From Bathymodiolus brooksi (taxonomy: Eukaryota > Mollusca > Bivalvia > Mytilida > Modiolidae): a DNA stretch of 64,000 nucleotides. Each line of letters begins with the position of its first letter. Position 1 is the stretch's first letter. Shown in pieces: positions 10,245-21,775 of the stretch. The stretch lies in NCBI GenBank assembly GCA_963680875.1, contig OY804578.1, positions 97,059,689 to 97,123,688 of the forward strand. The letters are read 5' to 3'. Both the position numbers and the translations under genes were made by a program. A model generated the notes under the pieces. That model searched no databases and was not told the origin of the DNA. It was given only the letters and a program-made list of their open reading frames with translations.

Positions 10245-10950
10245 ACTAGTGAAATTGAAATCCTTTGATTAGAAGTTATCATAAATAATTAAAAAGCGAT
10301 GGTTGGAGTTATTTATAGACCCCCACATTCAGATGTGTCATATTGGCGGAAATTCGAAAACAATATCCAGCCTATATTGGATTTGAATATTGCTGTAATA
10401 CTTGGAGGTGATTTAAATATTGATATGTTGGTTAATCAGTGTGGGCATCTTGAAGACATTCTCACACGTCTAAACTTGGAGAATGTTGTATTACCCATAC
10501 ATCAACTACATGTGTCGATTTATTTATTATAAACAGACCAAATCTTATACTTGATATTAAAGTTTCCCCGAACTTTTGCAGTGACCACTGCCCAGTCAGT
10601 GTAGACATTAATATCAAAATGAGTAAATAGCAGTGTTATAAACGCATAATTAGAAAATATGATCAGGCTGATTATAATTCCATAATCCATGAAATGGAAG
10701 GCAAGAATTGGAGTATTCTCTTTGAAAATAAAACTGTCAATCAGAACTACTCCAATTTCCTTTCTATTTTAAATGAGGCGCATCATAAACACATACCTAC
10801 AAAAACTGTAGTTATTAAAACAGATGATAAACCGTTTATGAATAGCTCTATAAGGAAGGCGATTCGAAAGAGAAATCGCATTCATTATAGAGCCAAGTCT
10901 ACCAACAACCCAGATCATTGGTCGCAATATAGACATTTGCGAAATGACGT
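10245..10950 (+). pseudogene. LINE endonuclease C-terminal half and linker (left of the insertion)
   Basis: The endonuclease end is readable as VGVIYRPPHSDVSYWRKF and VILGGDLNIDML, then, after a frameshift near 10510, the DNA-cleavage box CSDHCPVSVDIN near 10578-10613. A basic linker follows in the frame 10694-10950 (SSIRKAIRKRNRIHYRAKS, then YRHLRND). Two in-frame stops lie upstream of 10299. The last codon before the insertion is split. Its frame is resumed exactly at 12555 if one ACGT is removed. Confidence 0.8.
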
Positions 10951-12550
10951 TGTAATGCCACCCCTTTTCTTCACTGTCGCCAACCTTCATGGAAATTTCA
11001 CGAGTAAGCTGATTTATATCCTTTCAGTGTTAAATGGTAGTCTTTGGTGATAAGTGTAGTTGAAATCGTCAATAATAACTAATTTTAAGTTCAACAACAC
11101 ATTTTGTAAACAACGAAAATAGTATGACCTACTCTCTCACTTTCAGTGTTTACACATTTTTATTTATGGAATGTGAACCGGAAGCGATAATATGCAAATT
11201 TGTTTACCGTTATTTTAGCGGTTGTGTGCTAGGGAAATCGGCCCTAATTTACCATTTCAATTTCACAAAAGGGATTATGTTGATTATACACATCTATTTA
11301 TAGATAACTTGATGCGTTATTTCAATAAATAACGTTTCTTTCACTCGTTTCGGAACTTGATACCAAAAGAGGAACTCCGATCTTATCGCTTCTGGGGTTG
11401 ATTTTATTAATAAATAAGTTTGTTACGTCTTATTTATAGAATGTATAATTACCCATGATATCAAGGACCAGTTGTATATCCTGGGTCCTTCATGTTAATA
11501 TGTTTTAACTTTGTATTTAGTGTAATTCCATCACGGTACACAGCAGTCGACCCTCCATTCTTTCCATGTTTTTACCCGAAGGTCGACGTTAGAATTATTT
11601 GATTGGTTAAAAATATTATGACGTCAGAGCGTGAATTACGTCACTCTGGGCCACTTGTTAGTTTGACGCTGAATAGTACAGACGTTATTTTCTATACTCT
11701 TCGACTAGTTTCAAAATGTCTCAAGCTCAACTAAATTCCACTATTTCGATGGTAATTAATATTGATTATTTACGCGATTTATAAATTTCTTTGTTAATTT
11801 TAATCATTTCTTTCGATCTAAGCACTGATTGAGTGTTTAATCAAACAAATGAATGTTTCTGTCACACCACTGCTGGTGCCTTGCCAAATCTTGATTTTCT
11901 AATGATTCAGTTATAGTGACAGTTCCCCTTAGTCGGATAACTTCTATTTCATTGTTTTGAGACATAATTCGTCTGCTAAAGTTATGAGTTTTCATAAATT
12001 CTCAGAACTTCCATTTTTAATGAACTTGGTGTTTGCACCAGAATTTTTAGCTATGTCGCACCAAGATTGGCAAGAACACCAGATCTGGTTTGCTGCACCT
12101 CAAACCCTTTAACCAAGATTTGAGTTGACACCATACCTTTGGTTAAGTTGCACCAAATATGGTGCTGGTTAAATTTCTCTATTTTATTGATTTTAATATA
12201 TAGGCTATTATAGCATAGAGGGCTTTTATTTTTGTAAGCTTTGAGATTTTCAGAGTATTTTGTTGGTTCCATTAAGCTGTGTACCATCTCTCTTTATCAC
12301 AAGATATTGTCATGAATTCAGACATGGCTCAATTTTGTATTGTTCTCAATGCTGATAAATGATATGTTTTAAAATTAATATATAATTAAATGTCAACACT
12401 ATAGTTCGTCTTACTTAAGGCCTTAATTATAGTTCCAAAGGCTGGACACCTATACAAGTCCCGAACCCACAAAACTTGTTTATGCCGTCACCTAGCTGTG
12501 GTCACATGCGCTGAATGTTGGGAGCTAAGCCACAACCGGGCGGCGCGACA
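10951..12550. mobile_element. 1600-bp insertion with ACGT target duplication: solo LTR or Ginger-type element
   Basis: The insert begins TGTAATGCCACCCC and ends GGGCGGCGCGACA, and is flanked on both sides by ACGT (10947-10950 and 12551-12554). Removing it with one ACGT restores the LINE frame exactly (HLRNDVIRLVREAKTEYKNK), so the borders are certain to within the duplication. TG...CA ends with a 4-bp duplication are those of a retroviral-type LTR. The imperfect inverted ends (TGTNNNGCCNCCC) with a 4-bp duplication also fit Ginger-type DNA transposons. There is no long open frame. A promoter-like cluster lies near the middle and AATAAA occurs several times in the first half. I favour a solo LTR, without certainty. 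Confidence 0.8.
11601..11718 (+). promoter_or_regulatory. Promoter-like cluster inside the 1600-bp insertion
   Basis: An inverted CCAAT box (attgg, 11602-11606), a perfect cAMP-response palindrome TGACGTCA (11619-11626) and a second near-site TTACGTCA (11636-11643) lie about 75-100 bp before an ATG at 11716 that opens a short frame (MSQAQLNSTISM) ending at a GT. This spacing resembles a compact Pol II promoter, which would fit an LTR. The sites are real; their function is inferred. Confidence 0.4.
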
Positions 12551-14034
12551 ACGTAATAAGATTGGTAAGAGAAGCCAAAACTGAATATAAAAATAAACTT
12601 ACTTCTCAATTAATGGACAAAAGTATCCCACCAGACAAATGGTGGAGAATTGCCAAATCAGTTTGTAAACTAAACAAGTGTAATAAAGTTTCACCCCCTA
12701 TAAAACATGAAGGTAGAATAATAATTCATCCCTCAGAGAAATGTGATATTTATAATAAGTACTTTGCTGATATTTCAAATATTGAAAATGAACCAAAGTG
12801 GTCCCGATGGTGTTGCACCCAGGATCTTACGCAGTGTTTCTCAGTGCATTGTTTCCTCTCTCCTCTCTTACATTATTATTTAATCAGTCATTGCAATGTG
12901 GACAACTTCCATATATTTGGAAACGCTCACATGTAACCCCTGTGTACAAAAATAAAGGGACTGCATCCGACATAACAAACTTTCGACCTATTTTCCTTAC
13001 TTGTGTTCTGTGTAAGATTATGGAAAAAATAATTGTGAAACATTTGCATAACTATGTATTGGAGCATCACATTAATTACAGAACACCAGTCAGGATTTCA
13101 ACCAAAAGATTCTACAGTAAATCAACTTGTATATATTTACAACACTATTATCAGTAACCTTGATATTGGTAAAGACATAATGTTTATATTTTGTGATATT
13201 TCTAAAGCATTCGATAGGGTTTGGCATACAGGACTTTTATACAAATTACGCAAAATTGGTATTGATGGAAATTTACTAAGTTGGGTTACAAATTATTTAG
13301 ATGATAGGAAACAAAAAGTGGTCTTAGATGGATTCTCATCTGGGTGGGAGGGAGTTGATGCTGGGGTTCCCCAAGGGTCAGTGTTGGGCCCTTTCCTGTT
13401 CCTAATATACATAGACGATATTGTTGATGATCTTGATTGTAATATCAAACTTTTTGCCAATGATACATCTTTGTATGTAATAGTCGATGAACAAAATTAT
13501 ATACAAGCTGCAGATATGCTTTCGACAGACTTGTCTCATATTCATAACTGGTCACAAAACTGGGCTATTAAATTTAATCCTAATAAAACTGAATCAGTTT
13601 TATTTACTAGACGAAATATAAATAACCCTCCAGTTTACTTTGGGGATATGGACAACAGAGTGACAGATGTTAATACTCATTGTCATCTGGGTCTGGATCT
13701 CCAAAGTAATTGTAAATGGGGTGATTATGTAAGTAACATTTATAAGAAAGCATGTGACAGAATGAAAATTCTTAGAATGCTCAAATATCAAGTTGACAGA
13801 AATGTATTGATTAATATATATTTGTCATTTATCCGACCTATACTAGAATATGGAAATGTGATTTGGGACAATTGTACCCAAAATGAAGCTAATCTATTAG
13901 AAAATGTTCAGGTTGAGGCAGGCAGGATAATTACAGGGTTGAGAGTAAATTCATCCAGATCTAAATTATATAATGAACTTGACTGGGAACCCCTTTATGA
14001 AAGAAGAGAGAAACAAAAGTTGATTTTACTCTAA
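12551..14034 (+). pseudogene. LINE reverse transcriptase domain (right of the insertion)
   Basis: The linker resumes at 12555. The RT is readable as YIWKRSHVTPVYKNKG, DITNFRPIFLTCVLCKIMEK, then, in the 326-residue frame 13054-14034, FCDISKAFDRVWHTGLL, DAGVPQGSVLGPFLFLIYID and KLFANDTSLYV. The normally invariant FADD box is FAND, so a catalytic Asp is replaced by Asn and the enzyme would be dead even without the frameshifts. The post-RT segment contains LSFIRPILEYGNVIWDN. Confidence 0.85.
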
Positions 14035-14641
14035 AATAATAAATGGTTTAACTCCAGACTATATGTATGACATGATCCAACCATACACAGAAAATATTCA
14101 CGATTATAATCTACAACAAATATCGGGGGACAATTTTAGACTACCCTTTTGTAATACTATCTCATAGAGCAAAAGTGTCATCCCTTGTACGTTACGACTC
14201 TGGAATGGTCTGCCTGCCTCAACAAAGTCCAGTCCTTCTCTTAATATATTTAAGACAAGACTGAACTCTGGTACAAATGCCTCGTCTAAATATTTTCATA
14301 TTGGTGACAGAAAAGAAAATATCATACACTGTCAGATGAGGAATGATGCTAGCAATCTAAACCTACAGTTGCAGCAACAACACTTATCTGACAGACCATC
14401 TTGCCGACATTGCAATGATCCCTGTGAAAGCCCCTCCCATTATTTTATGCACTGCCCTTTATATAATATTCATAGGCAACAACTTGTTGATTCCTTTAAT
14501 GAACTTAACATAGAATTTACTATTCAAACCATTCTTTATGGAAGTAAAACCTCTGATTATAATCAGAATGTAAAACTTTTTCATGCAGTACATTCCTTTA
14601 TTAAGCGGAGCAAACGATTTGATAATAATATAGTAATATAA
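14035..14641 (+). pseudogene. LINE C-terminal region with zinc knuckle
   Basis: After a frameshift at about 14035 the protein continues (IINGLTPDYMYDMI, LWNGLPASTKSSPSLN) and ends in the open frame 14336-14641. That frame carries the C-terminal CCHC knuckle CRHCNDPCESPSHYFMHC, typical of the end of this class of LINE polyprotein, and then a stop. This fixes the 3' end of the coding part of the element. Confidence 0.75.
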
Positions 14642-15236
14642 ATTTAATCTTTTTTAAACATTTTAAGCTATAACAGTATTCTCACATATGATGGACCATG
14701 ATTGTAAATATCGGTACTATATCACATGACTTAATTAAATTAACTTATTGATATTCTATTTATAATTTATTTTGTTTTATAAATATATACATGCATATAT
14801 ATTGTCATAAATCTCATATTTACACTATGATTACCTACTGCATGCTAATAAAAATTTCTGAAATGAATTAAGTATTTAAATTAAATTGAGAGGTAATACA
14901 TCTAGCAACATCGTACACTGGTAACACTTTTAGATAGCAACTAAGTGTATTTAAAAAAAATTAGTAGATCTCATATCAGCCAAGTTGTCGATAAAATCTA
15001 ATTAATGTTAATTACTTATCAATAACTGAATATATGAGATTTCTGACTGCTATTGTATACTCGAGTTATTTCCCTTTGAGTATGAAATTCTATATTGTGT
15101 ATTGTAAATATTAACTGCATGCATTGTTGATTGTTGCTGTTGCCTTGTGTATGGAGAGGATTTATATAGGCTATTGCCTGCTATCCAATCCATTTCATTT
15201 ATTTATGAATAAAATATGTTTAAAATGAAATATATC
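14642..15236. other. LINE 3' flank and intergenic DNA, no gene seen
   Basis: AT-rich DNA with dispersed short A/T runs. It may include the LINE 3' untranslated region. No poly-A tail or target duplication was recognised for the element. Confidence 0.3.
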
Positions 15237-15319
15237 AGAGAAATGTTATCCTAAGTTTTTAAGAATTAATATCCTATGGAAAGGATATTATTTTTACACA
15301 AGGGATAACATTTCTTAGA
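15237..15319. repeat. Foldback repeat
   Basis: Agagaaatgttatcct at the left is matched by aagggataacatttct at the right, and a second inner pair (atatcctatgg / aaaggatatt) extends the hairpin. It is a short non-coding palindrome. Related words (tatcccagaagg, tatcccccggata) continue to 15375 and suggest a decayed larger element. Confidence 0.5.
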
Positions 15320-15384
15320 TATTTATTTTATCCCAGAAGGATAAAAATTTACACAAATTTTATCCCCCGGATATTATCATAGCA

Positions 15385-15560
15385 CGGACGGATCCAGGAT
15401 TTCAAGTTAGGGGGGGGCGCACTTAAAAAAATAGCGCCGAGCGGAGGGAGGCGCGAAAATTGTTGGGGTATTTCGTGTGAAAAATCACGATTTTACGCCA
15501 AAAAATCATATTTATTCCAATTTTAGGGGGCGCGCACCGAGTGCGCCCCTCCACCCCTGC
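15385..15560. repeat. GC-rich foldback repeat with poly-G/C ends
   Basis: It starts acggatccaggatttcaag with a G run and gcgcactt, and ends ggggggcgcgcaccgagtgcgc with cccctccacccctgcat. Local inverted symmetry and the sharp rise in GC against an AT-rich background mark it as a mobile repeat. A related head (ggcggatccaggggg) is at about 21265. Confidence 0.5.
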
Positions 15561-15788
15561 ATAGGTAGGATGTAATAATTTGAGCCCCGTAATGTGCCAT
15601 GTCCATTAATGAATAATTGTAATTTAAGATGATGAACTTCTCTCCCGTATATTTGTGTCCTCCTCTCTTGCAGTAGCTCGAATAATACTGCGCCCTCTAT
15701 CGGCACTATCGCTGCATGAGGGCTTGAACTCTCCTTGTGATAAGAATGCGTCAGCTGCTCTCTGAAAGAGAGAACCAATCAGCTATGA

Positions 15789-15986
15789 TTATTTGCCGAG
15801 TATGCGCAAGGCGGTTCTTTCAATTTCCGGTAATGTAGTTCGACAAGGTTGATTAACGATGTTTAATTCATTATTTAGTTTTCCTACATTTCTTCTCTTT
15901 TCGCCTTTTAGATTAGTAAGGTCAAACACGTGGGTACAATGAAAACATTTGACACCTGAACGCTCCATTGACCTGTTTACAAACAT
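15789..15986 (-). CDS. Unrecognised small open frame with a CFHC motif
   Basis: A 65-residue minus-strand frame, hydrophilic, with CFHC followed by a basic and Asn-rich segment (KGEKRRNVGKLNNELNIVN). It does not look like an antisense shadow of anything, but it has no splice or promoter support. It could be a first exon or a piece of a transposon-encoded zinc-binding protein. Function unknown. Confidence 0.2.
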   Translation of the reverse strand: MFVNRSMERSGVKCFHCTHVFDLTNLKGEKRRNVGKLNNELNIVNQPCRTTLPEIERTALRILGK

Positions 15987-16368
15987 TTCCTAAGCTCCTC
16001 CTTCTTTTAGTGCCAAAAGTCACCACGCGCAGTTTATACCCAGAATGCATTGCTAATTTGAAGCTTCCGATTGACGCGTTTTATCGAGAAAGTCGTTCAG
16101 GCGTTAATATAGCAAAGTGTAATATAACGACTGGATTATTCGGGTTACTCTTGCAGCTAAGTTTCAAAAAGATCGATGAGGGTTGACAAAATAACAAAAG
16201 GAGTTCGACTAATACCAAATGTTCATTACATCGTGATAGGCTACCAAGTACCAGTTTCAAGTTGTACCCTTCGGATAACTGGATCTTTAAAATTGGAGAT
16301 TTTAAATCCTTTTAATTAAAACACGTACAAATACAGGTCGAAAACGAACATCGTTTGCAATGCTTTGA
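15987..16368. other. No gene seen
   Basis: Moderately AT-rich DNA. A short plus-strand frame (15968-16186) is unsupported. No RNA gene or repeat was recognised. Confidence 0.25.
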
Positions 16369-16482
16369 CCATAGGGACTTGTTTTTATGTAATATTTAAA
16401 AAAAAACTTCCAAAGTTGGATTAGTATAGTAGGTAAGGTTTTTTTTTAATTTTTCATATTACATAAAGACAAGTCCCTATGG
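16369..16482. repeat. Foldback MITE-like repeat
   Basis: Ccatagggacttgtttttat at 16369 is matched in reverse complement ending at 16482, giving arms of about 27 bp with very few mismatches around a loop of T and A runs. Non-coding. Confidence 0.7.
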
Positions 16483-16974
16483 TTTTGACATTAAAAAAAC
16501 AAACTATCCACCAAAAACGTATATGTAAACAGGAAGTAAAATTGATATAATGCACGCATTATCATGACAACACAATTAATTTCGACATACTTCTGCAATT
16601 ACCGTAATTACATTTTCCTTTAGAATTAGCTTTTTAAATTGACTAAGTCTCTACGTTCTCCACAATCGTACATTTGAATCTACACATGCAATGAAAAATT
16701 CAGTCACTAATTCATAATCATACTATCAAAATTCATTATGCCATTCATGGCCGTGATCACTATGACTATGAGGACGTGTACTCAAAATCGATTTATCATG
16801 ATTGGTAAATTATTGTGCGTTAGTAACTTAACCTTTACCAAAATCATTAATGTTTAGAGTAATCTTTGGTTTGCTTTTTAAAAAAAATAAACTTACCATT
16901 ATAATTTCCGACCCCCATGTCACTTACAAACTATATCATTAATTTCAGTTAGACCAAAGTTCTAATACTAAACT

Positions 16975-17175
16975 AGAGGCTCAGTGGGATGAGCCTGTGT
17001 CACTCACCTTTCATTCTGCTTTGAGGAAACTTAATACAGAACCTTCCCATACATGTAGATGCTTCCCACCAAGTTTCGGTTCATTTGCACGGTGTAGAAT
17101 GGTAACGGACTACTCGTGGATTTTTTTCTGCGTTACCAGACTACTCGGGTTGAGCAACGGACTTTTCGTGTTTTT
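16975..17175. repeat. Dispersed repeat with a 'GGACTACTCG' motif series
   Basis: Shares gatgcttcccaccaagtttc and agtttcggttcatttg with the repeat at 23020-23540. It contains three consecutive variants of a ~25-bp unit (taacggactactcgtgg, ttaccagactactcgggttg, gcaacggacttttcgtgtt). An inverted copy of this end lies at 22890-22985. Probably one terminal part of a mobile element. Confidence 0.45.
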
Positions 17176-18367
17176 TAGAGAACGAGAGGGAAAGTAAGTC
17201 GCACATTTCCTTAACCAGTATATAAACTATTTTTTTTATTTCAAATAAGCTTTATGTCATGGAATGCAAAAATTATTTCTGTCCCTGGATATTCATTCAT
17301 ATCTAGTGAAAGTGGTCTGCTATTTTCAAGATCGTCTACACAAACTTGTGACCCTGAGGTAAAAATACCGATTTTGATATAAAAAAAAAAAGAAAAAGAA
17401 AAAGAAAAAAGAAGACATTGCATCGAAGCATATTGTGAGTAAGCTGTCCTCTTTTTTGTTATAATGTTTGTCTTAATTGGTTCAAGGTACACCATAAAAC
17501 CTTTCCAATTCGTGCAAGTCTATATATTTGTGCAAATTAACGTTAAAATAACAGTTATCCCGCGCTTTCAGTGGCACGGGACTATCTGTGTTGCTGGCAC
17601 CGAACTATTGTGTTTTTTCAGCAAAGGACTACATGTGTTCACTACCCAAAGTAGCAAAATTATTTATATCGATACAACAATCTTGTTAACCAATGGGGTC
17701 TATTTTTTATACATAACTTTCATGAAAACATATGACGACCCTACATCTGTGTTATTCTTCTCATTGCATTGACGGTCACTTACGAATTTTCAACCACGTT
17801 TATTTTTTTCTTAATTTTGTCAGATTAAGGTTTATATGTAATTGGAAATAGCACGATAAGACTCGAAAAATGTGAGTGATTTCCATCACATCCGTCAGCT
17901 GGATCATAATTTAGGTCATAGGCGCGGAACAAAGTGGGGGGGGGGGGCAATACTGTACCGATACTGTATTTTTTTATGTCATCAACTAGACAATTTGAAA
18001 CATAACATGCTTCAGATCCGGAGTTTGACGAAAAAGGGTGATTACAACAGCTAAAAATCGCTTAGATTATGAATTTTAAGTTTTTAATTCTATACGTTTC
18101 TTAGTGATTATGACGTAGAAGAAATATCTTATTATATATAAGTAGATCATATCTCCACAATCTTACCCCATAAAACGTCACAATTTTCCCTTCTCTTCGG
18201 CTTGTTTAGCCATAGGTTCTTTTTCCGCTTTACCCTAAAAAAAATAAACACAATAAGTCCTTTGCTTAAAATCCCTAACAGTCCGGTGCCACAAATATTG
18301 GCAATAAACCATGAACACAAAAAGTCCGTTGCTCAGCTTTTACAATAAAACTTAATTATGTAATAAG
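17176..18367. other. Intergenic DNA with two further motif-unit clusters
   Basis: No gene recognised. At 17565-17645 there are three diverged units of the form gcacgggactatctgtgttg, and at about 18250-18345 the same units occur in inverted order. A G run (17937-17947) and A-rich tracts are present. Open frames are short and unsupported. Confidence 0.35.
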
Positions 18368-18659
18368 TACCGGTGTTACATACTCATTTTTCCCCCATAC
18401 TCATTTTTCTCCCCGGAAAAATGAGTATATACTGAGTTTTCCCCCCGGAAAAATTAGTATATACTGAGATTTCCCCCCCCCCCGGAAAAATGAGTATATA
18501 CTGAATTTTCCCCCCGGAAAACCAAGTATGTGTTAACACATACTCATTTTCCCCCCATACTAGTTTTTCCCCTCTCCTATTTTAATAGGTTTTTTCTTGT
18601 GTACACTTATATACATGTATATGGTGGAAGACATTTATGTAATAGTTAAATGTGGACGA

Positions 18660-19665
18660 AAGAGGGTATCAACAATGATGATAGTAATAACTAAGGCAAG
18701 CATGAACATGGAGTGAGAACGGATAAGGAGGTAGGAGGAAAGGATGGGAAAAACACTTTTGAGTGATAAAGCGATCTTCCTTAGTGCAAGTGAGAAAAAC
18801 TCAAGTTTGCTAAGTGCTGGAAGGCACAGCTGACAGGTATGAGGAAGAGGGCAGGAAGGAAGGAATATAAGGAGAAGGATAGAGAGGACGGAGGGAGAAT
18901 GGTAAAAAGATGATGGAGAGGAAGGAGAGATAGAGGTATAAAATAAGGAGGATGACGGGGTGGAATTAGGGAGGGAGTCAATATGAAAAAGGATGGAGAT
19001 AGTGAGGAGGATAATGACGAGGAAGTAGTGAAACAGGTAGTGAAGAGGAGATTTGAAGGAAGAGGATAGAAAGGACGAAGTGACAAAGGTAAACAGAAGG
19101 AGAGAAGTAGTGAGGAGGCGGTAATAAGGATGATGATGATGAGGACGAGGAGAAAAGTATACGGAGAAGGTAATTAGGAAGAGTTAATAAGGAGGATGGA
19201 GACGGAAGAAGGACAGAGGTAATGAGGTGGATGATAATATTACAGGAAAGAGAAGAGGTAATGAGGTGGCGGATTGAAAGGAATGAAGGATGGAGAGGTG
19301 GTGAGGATGACTTAGAGGAAGGAGGGAGAGAGGTAGTGAGGATGACTGAGAGGAAGGAGGGAGAGAGGTAGTCAGGAGGATGGATAGGAATGAGGGAGAG
19401 GAAGCAAGGAGAGAAGTAGCGAGGAGGATTGAGAGGAAGGAAGGAGAGCGGTAGTGAGGAGGATGACAGAGGAAGGAGGGAGAGAGCTAGTGAGGAGAAG
19501 GATGGAGAAGGAGAGAGAGAGGTAGTGAGGAGGAGGATGGGAAGGAAGGAGGGAGAGAGGTAGTAAGGAGGAGGATGGAGAGGAATGGGGGCGAGGAAGG
19601 AGGGAGAGAGGCAGTGAGGAAGAGGATGGAGAGGAAGGGTGAGAAAGGTAGTGAGGAGGACGACT
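18660..19665. repeat. ~1-kb polypurine/polypyrimidine tract (degenerate GA-rich satellite)
   Basis: The plus strand is almost entirely A and G, built from diverged units such as gagaggtagtgaggaggatg and aggaaggagggagag. The unit length drifts around 20-50 bp. The long Pro/Ser/Leu-rich minus-strand frame and the Gly/Glu-rich plus-strand frame here are composition artefacts. Such tracts can adopt triplex structure. Confidence 0.8.
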
Positions 19666-19689
19666 ACTTTAATAAATTTCCCCCGACAA

Positions 19690-20440
19690 TGCCTTCAGTG
19701 GTTCTTGAAAATCGATCAATCAGAATGTTCAAAGTCTCTTATCAATCTGCACCAGAGAAACAACACTTGTGTAGTACCTCATAGTGAACACCCTCAAAGT
19801 TAAATTGGTCAAATTATGTTCAGTGGTTCTCAAGGATATTACGAAAATGTAATTCATAGATTTTCAAAGCAATTTTGACCTTCGCTGTCGACCATTTTGA
19901 ATTTCCGATCGGCATTAAAACCATTATCACCTGTAAAGGACTCTGAAATTTCAAGACAATGTTTACAACCATAATATGCAGGTCAAGTTCAATTTCAGCC
20001 AGATCCCATATACGGCTTGGAAGTTAGGCCCACTTAGCTGAAAGCGGAGAACTCCGTGTCCTCAGACACATTCTTCTTTTATTCATTTTTTAACAAATCG
20101 GCATGAAAAGTAACAACACTTGCGTAGGACATAATAGTGAACACCTCTGCCAAGTGTGGTTAAATTCTGTTCAGTGTTTTTCAAGTAGACCATGAAAATG
20201 TTGCTTTACATATGGTTTCAAAGCAAACTTTGACCTCCGCTGGCAACGATTTTGAATTTCCGATGGGCTCAAAAAGTAACAAGACCTGTCAAGGACCTTA
20301 AAATGAACATACAAATCACGTTTCCATGCCATCGCTTCAGTGGTTCTTGAAAAAAGATTATTGAAAAACTAACAATGTTTCCAATGTCTCCTGATGACCA
20401 TTTGTTGACGAATCGGAAACAATCCCTCATCCGATCTAAA
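19690..20440. repeat. Diverged tandem duplication, period about 350 bp
   Basis: The words gttcagtggttctcaagga, tttcaaagcaattttgacct and ttttgaatttccgatcgg at 19819-19912 recur in the same order and spacing at about 20169-20262 in diverged form. A third partial start (tcagtggttcttgaaaa) appears at 20336, and an earlier one at 19696. Non-coding. Confidence 0.6.
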
Positions 20441-20754
20441 CAAACACCAGATCCCTCAGTACAATTTCTAGTCAATATGCAAACCACAGATAAATTCAAT
20501 GCAGACGAACAATTACGCATTGGTTGACCATATGCGAACGCTAACTGATTTCAAATCCGATACGACAATTATAACGGATTTAAATTCGATTTAATGATTC
20601 GATTTCAATCCGGAATACGTGTGAATATGGTATTATAGTGCTACCACTTTCGGTAGATCAATCAAAAAAGATGGAGGCAAACGCATTTATCAAGATGGCT
20701 CAATTTTATAATAATTTGATCATGAAACGAAGCAAAAAATAGTTGTGCTGATAT

Positions 20755-20965
20755 AGTAGAGGGGGTTAGGAGGGGGTCTGACCCCGAAACCCCGAACTAA
20801 AAAACTTGAAATCCCCTTAGTCCCGAACTAAAAGAACTTGAAATCCAGAAGTCCTGAATATAATAAAATTTCAATCCCGAATCCCGAAATGGTCAATCCC
20901 GAATTCTCGAGCTTAAAAAAACACCATCCCGGAGTCCTGAAAAGGGTCCTCCCCCCCTCTTAGTA
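20755..20965. repeat. Repeat of 'cccgaa' units with GC-rich inverted ends
   Basis: Left end gagggggttaggagggggtc and right end ggtcctccccccctcttag are near-complements. The body repeats 'atcccgaactaaaag' units. It is a recognisable mobile-repeat structure without coding capacity. Confidence 0.5.
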
Positions 20966-21254
20966 GTAATTTAATTTAGAGAATACTGTTACCGTTTAGT
21001 TCATCATTTGAAATGAACATAATATGATAAATTGGTATAATTATGTTCGGTAAAACAAATCCACACTAATAATTGTATCATTCATAGTTATGCGTCATTG
21101 ATGGACACTGCCATTCTGTAGTTACTGATCTTTATTTAAAATGATCGATTACAAACAAACAAGCTACCACAAAATAGTTTGTTTAGTTTAAAGCTAATTA
21201 TGTTGTGTCTCGGTGTAGTGTAAACAGTTAAAATTCTTAAGAATAAATTAACAG

Positions 21255-21775
21255 ATAACCATTGGCGGATCCAGGGGGTTCCGGTGGTCGGAAACCCCCC
21301 CGGAACCCCCCCTCCTTTTGCTCGGCAAATTTTGAAAAATCCGTGAAATTCGGCAAAGATTAGACTGGAACCCCCCTTTTTAGCTCACCTGACTAAAAGT
21401 CAGGGTGAGATTTTGCCATCACATTGCGTTCGTCGTCCTTCGTCCGTCCGTCGTCTGTCCGTTAACTTTTTACATTTTGATATTCTTCTTGAGAACCACT
21501 TAACATAATTTAACCAAACTTGGTACGAATGATCCTTAGGGTGTGTAGACTATAGTTTGTTAATTATATATCCGTCGATGAAAAAATATGGCCGCCATGG
21601 CTAAAAATAGAACATAGGGGTCAAACTGCAGTCATTGGCTAATATTTCAAAAAGTATTACAGATAGAGAAAAATAGAGGTGATCTTCCTTCTTCAGCTTC
21701 AAAAGCTCTACAAAAGTCTCCATAGGGTCGACCCCTTATAGGAGTTATTGCCCTTGTATAGTCTATCAGTGAAAA
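21255..21775. repeat. Dispersed repeats: poly-C/G head and 'tagctcacctgac' end
   Basis: A ggatccaggggg repeat with facing C and G runs (21262-21378) abuts a sequence starting tagctcacctgactaaaag and running through a cgtc/gtcc-rich stretch (21420-21465). The complement of this end (aacggacgacagacgacgg, then ggcaaggtgagct) occurs at 23548-23618. The two may be the opposite termini of one element family. Confidence 0.5.

Larger units (their letters stand above)
10245..14641 (+). mobile_element. Second non-LTR retrotransposon (LINE), 5'-truncated and interrupted
   Basis: Plus-strand element beginning inside the endonuclease domain at about 10245, so it is 5'-truncated. It runs through the RT and a C-terminal zinc knuckle to a stop at 14639-14641, followed by AT-rich 3' sequence. 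A 1600-bp insertion (10951-12550) splits the linker between endonuclease and RT. Frameshifts occur near 10500, 12790, 13080 and 14035. A deletion around 12785-12800 removes the first part of the RT (NIENEP is joined directly to a shifted GPDGVAP motif). Confidence 0.85.

Noticed and set aside
18781..19086. Long Pro/Ser/Leu-rich minus-strand frame
   Set aside because: Produced by the polypyrimidine complement of the GA-rich tract, where stop codons are rare by composition.
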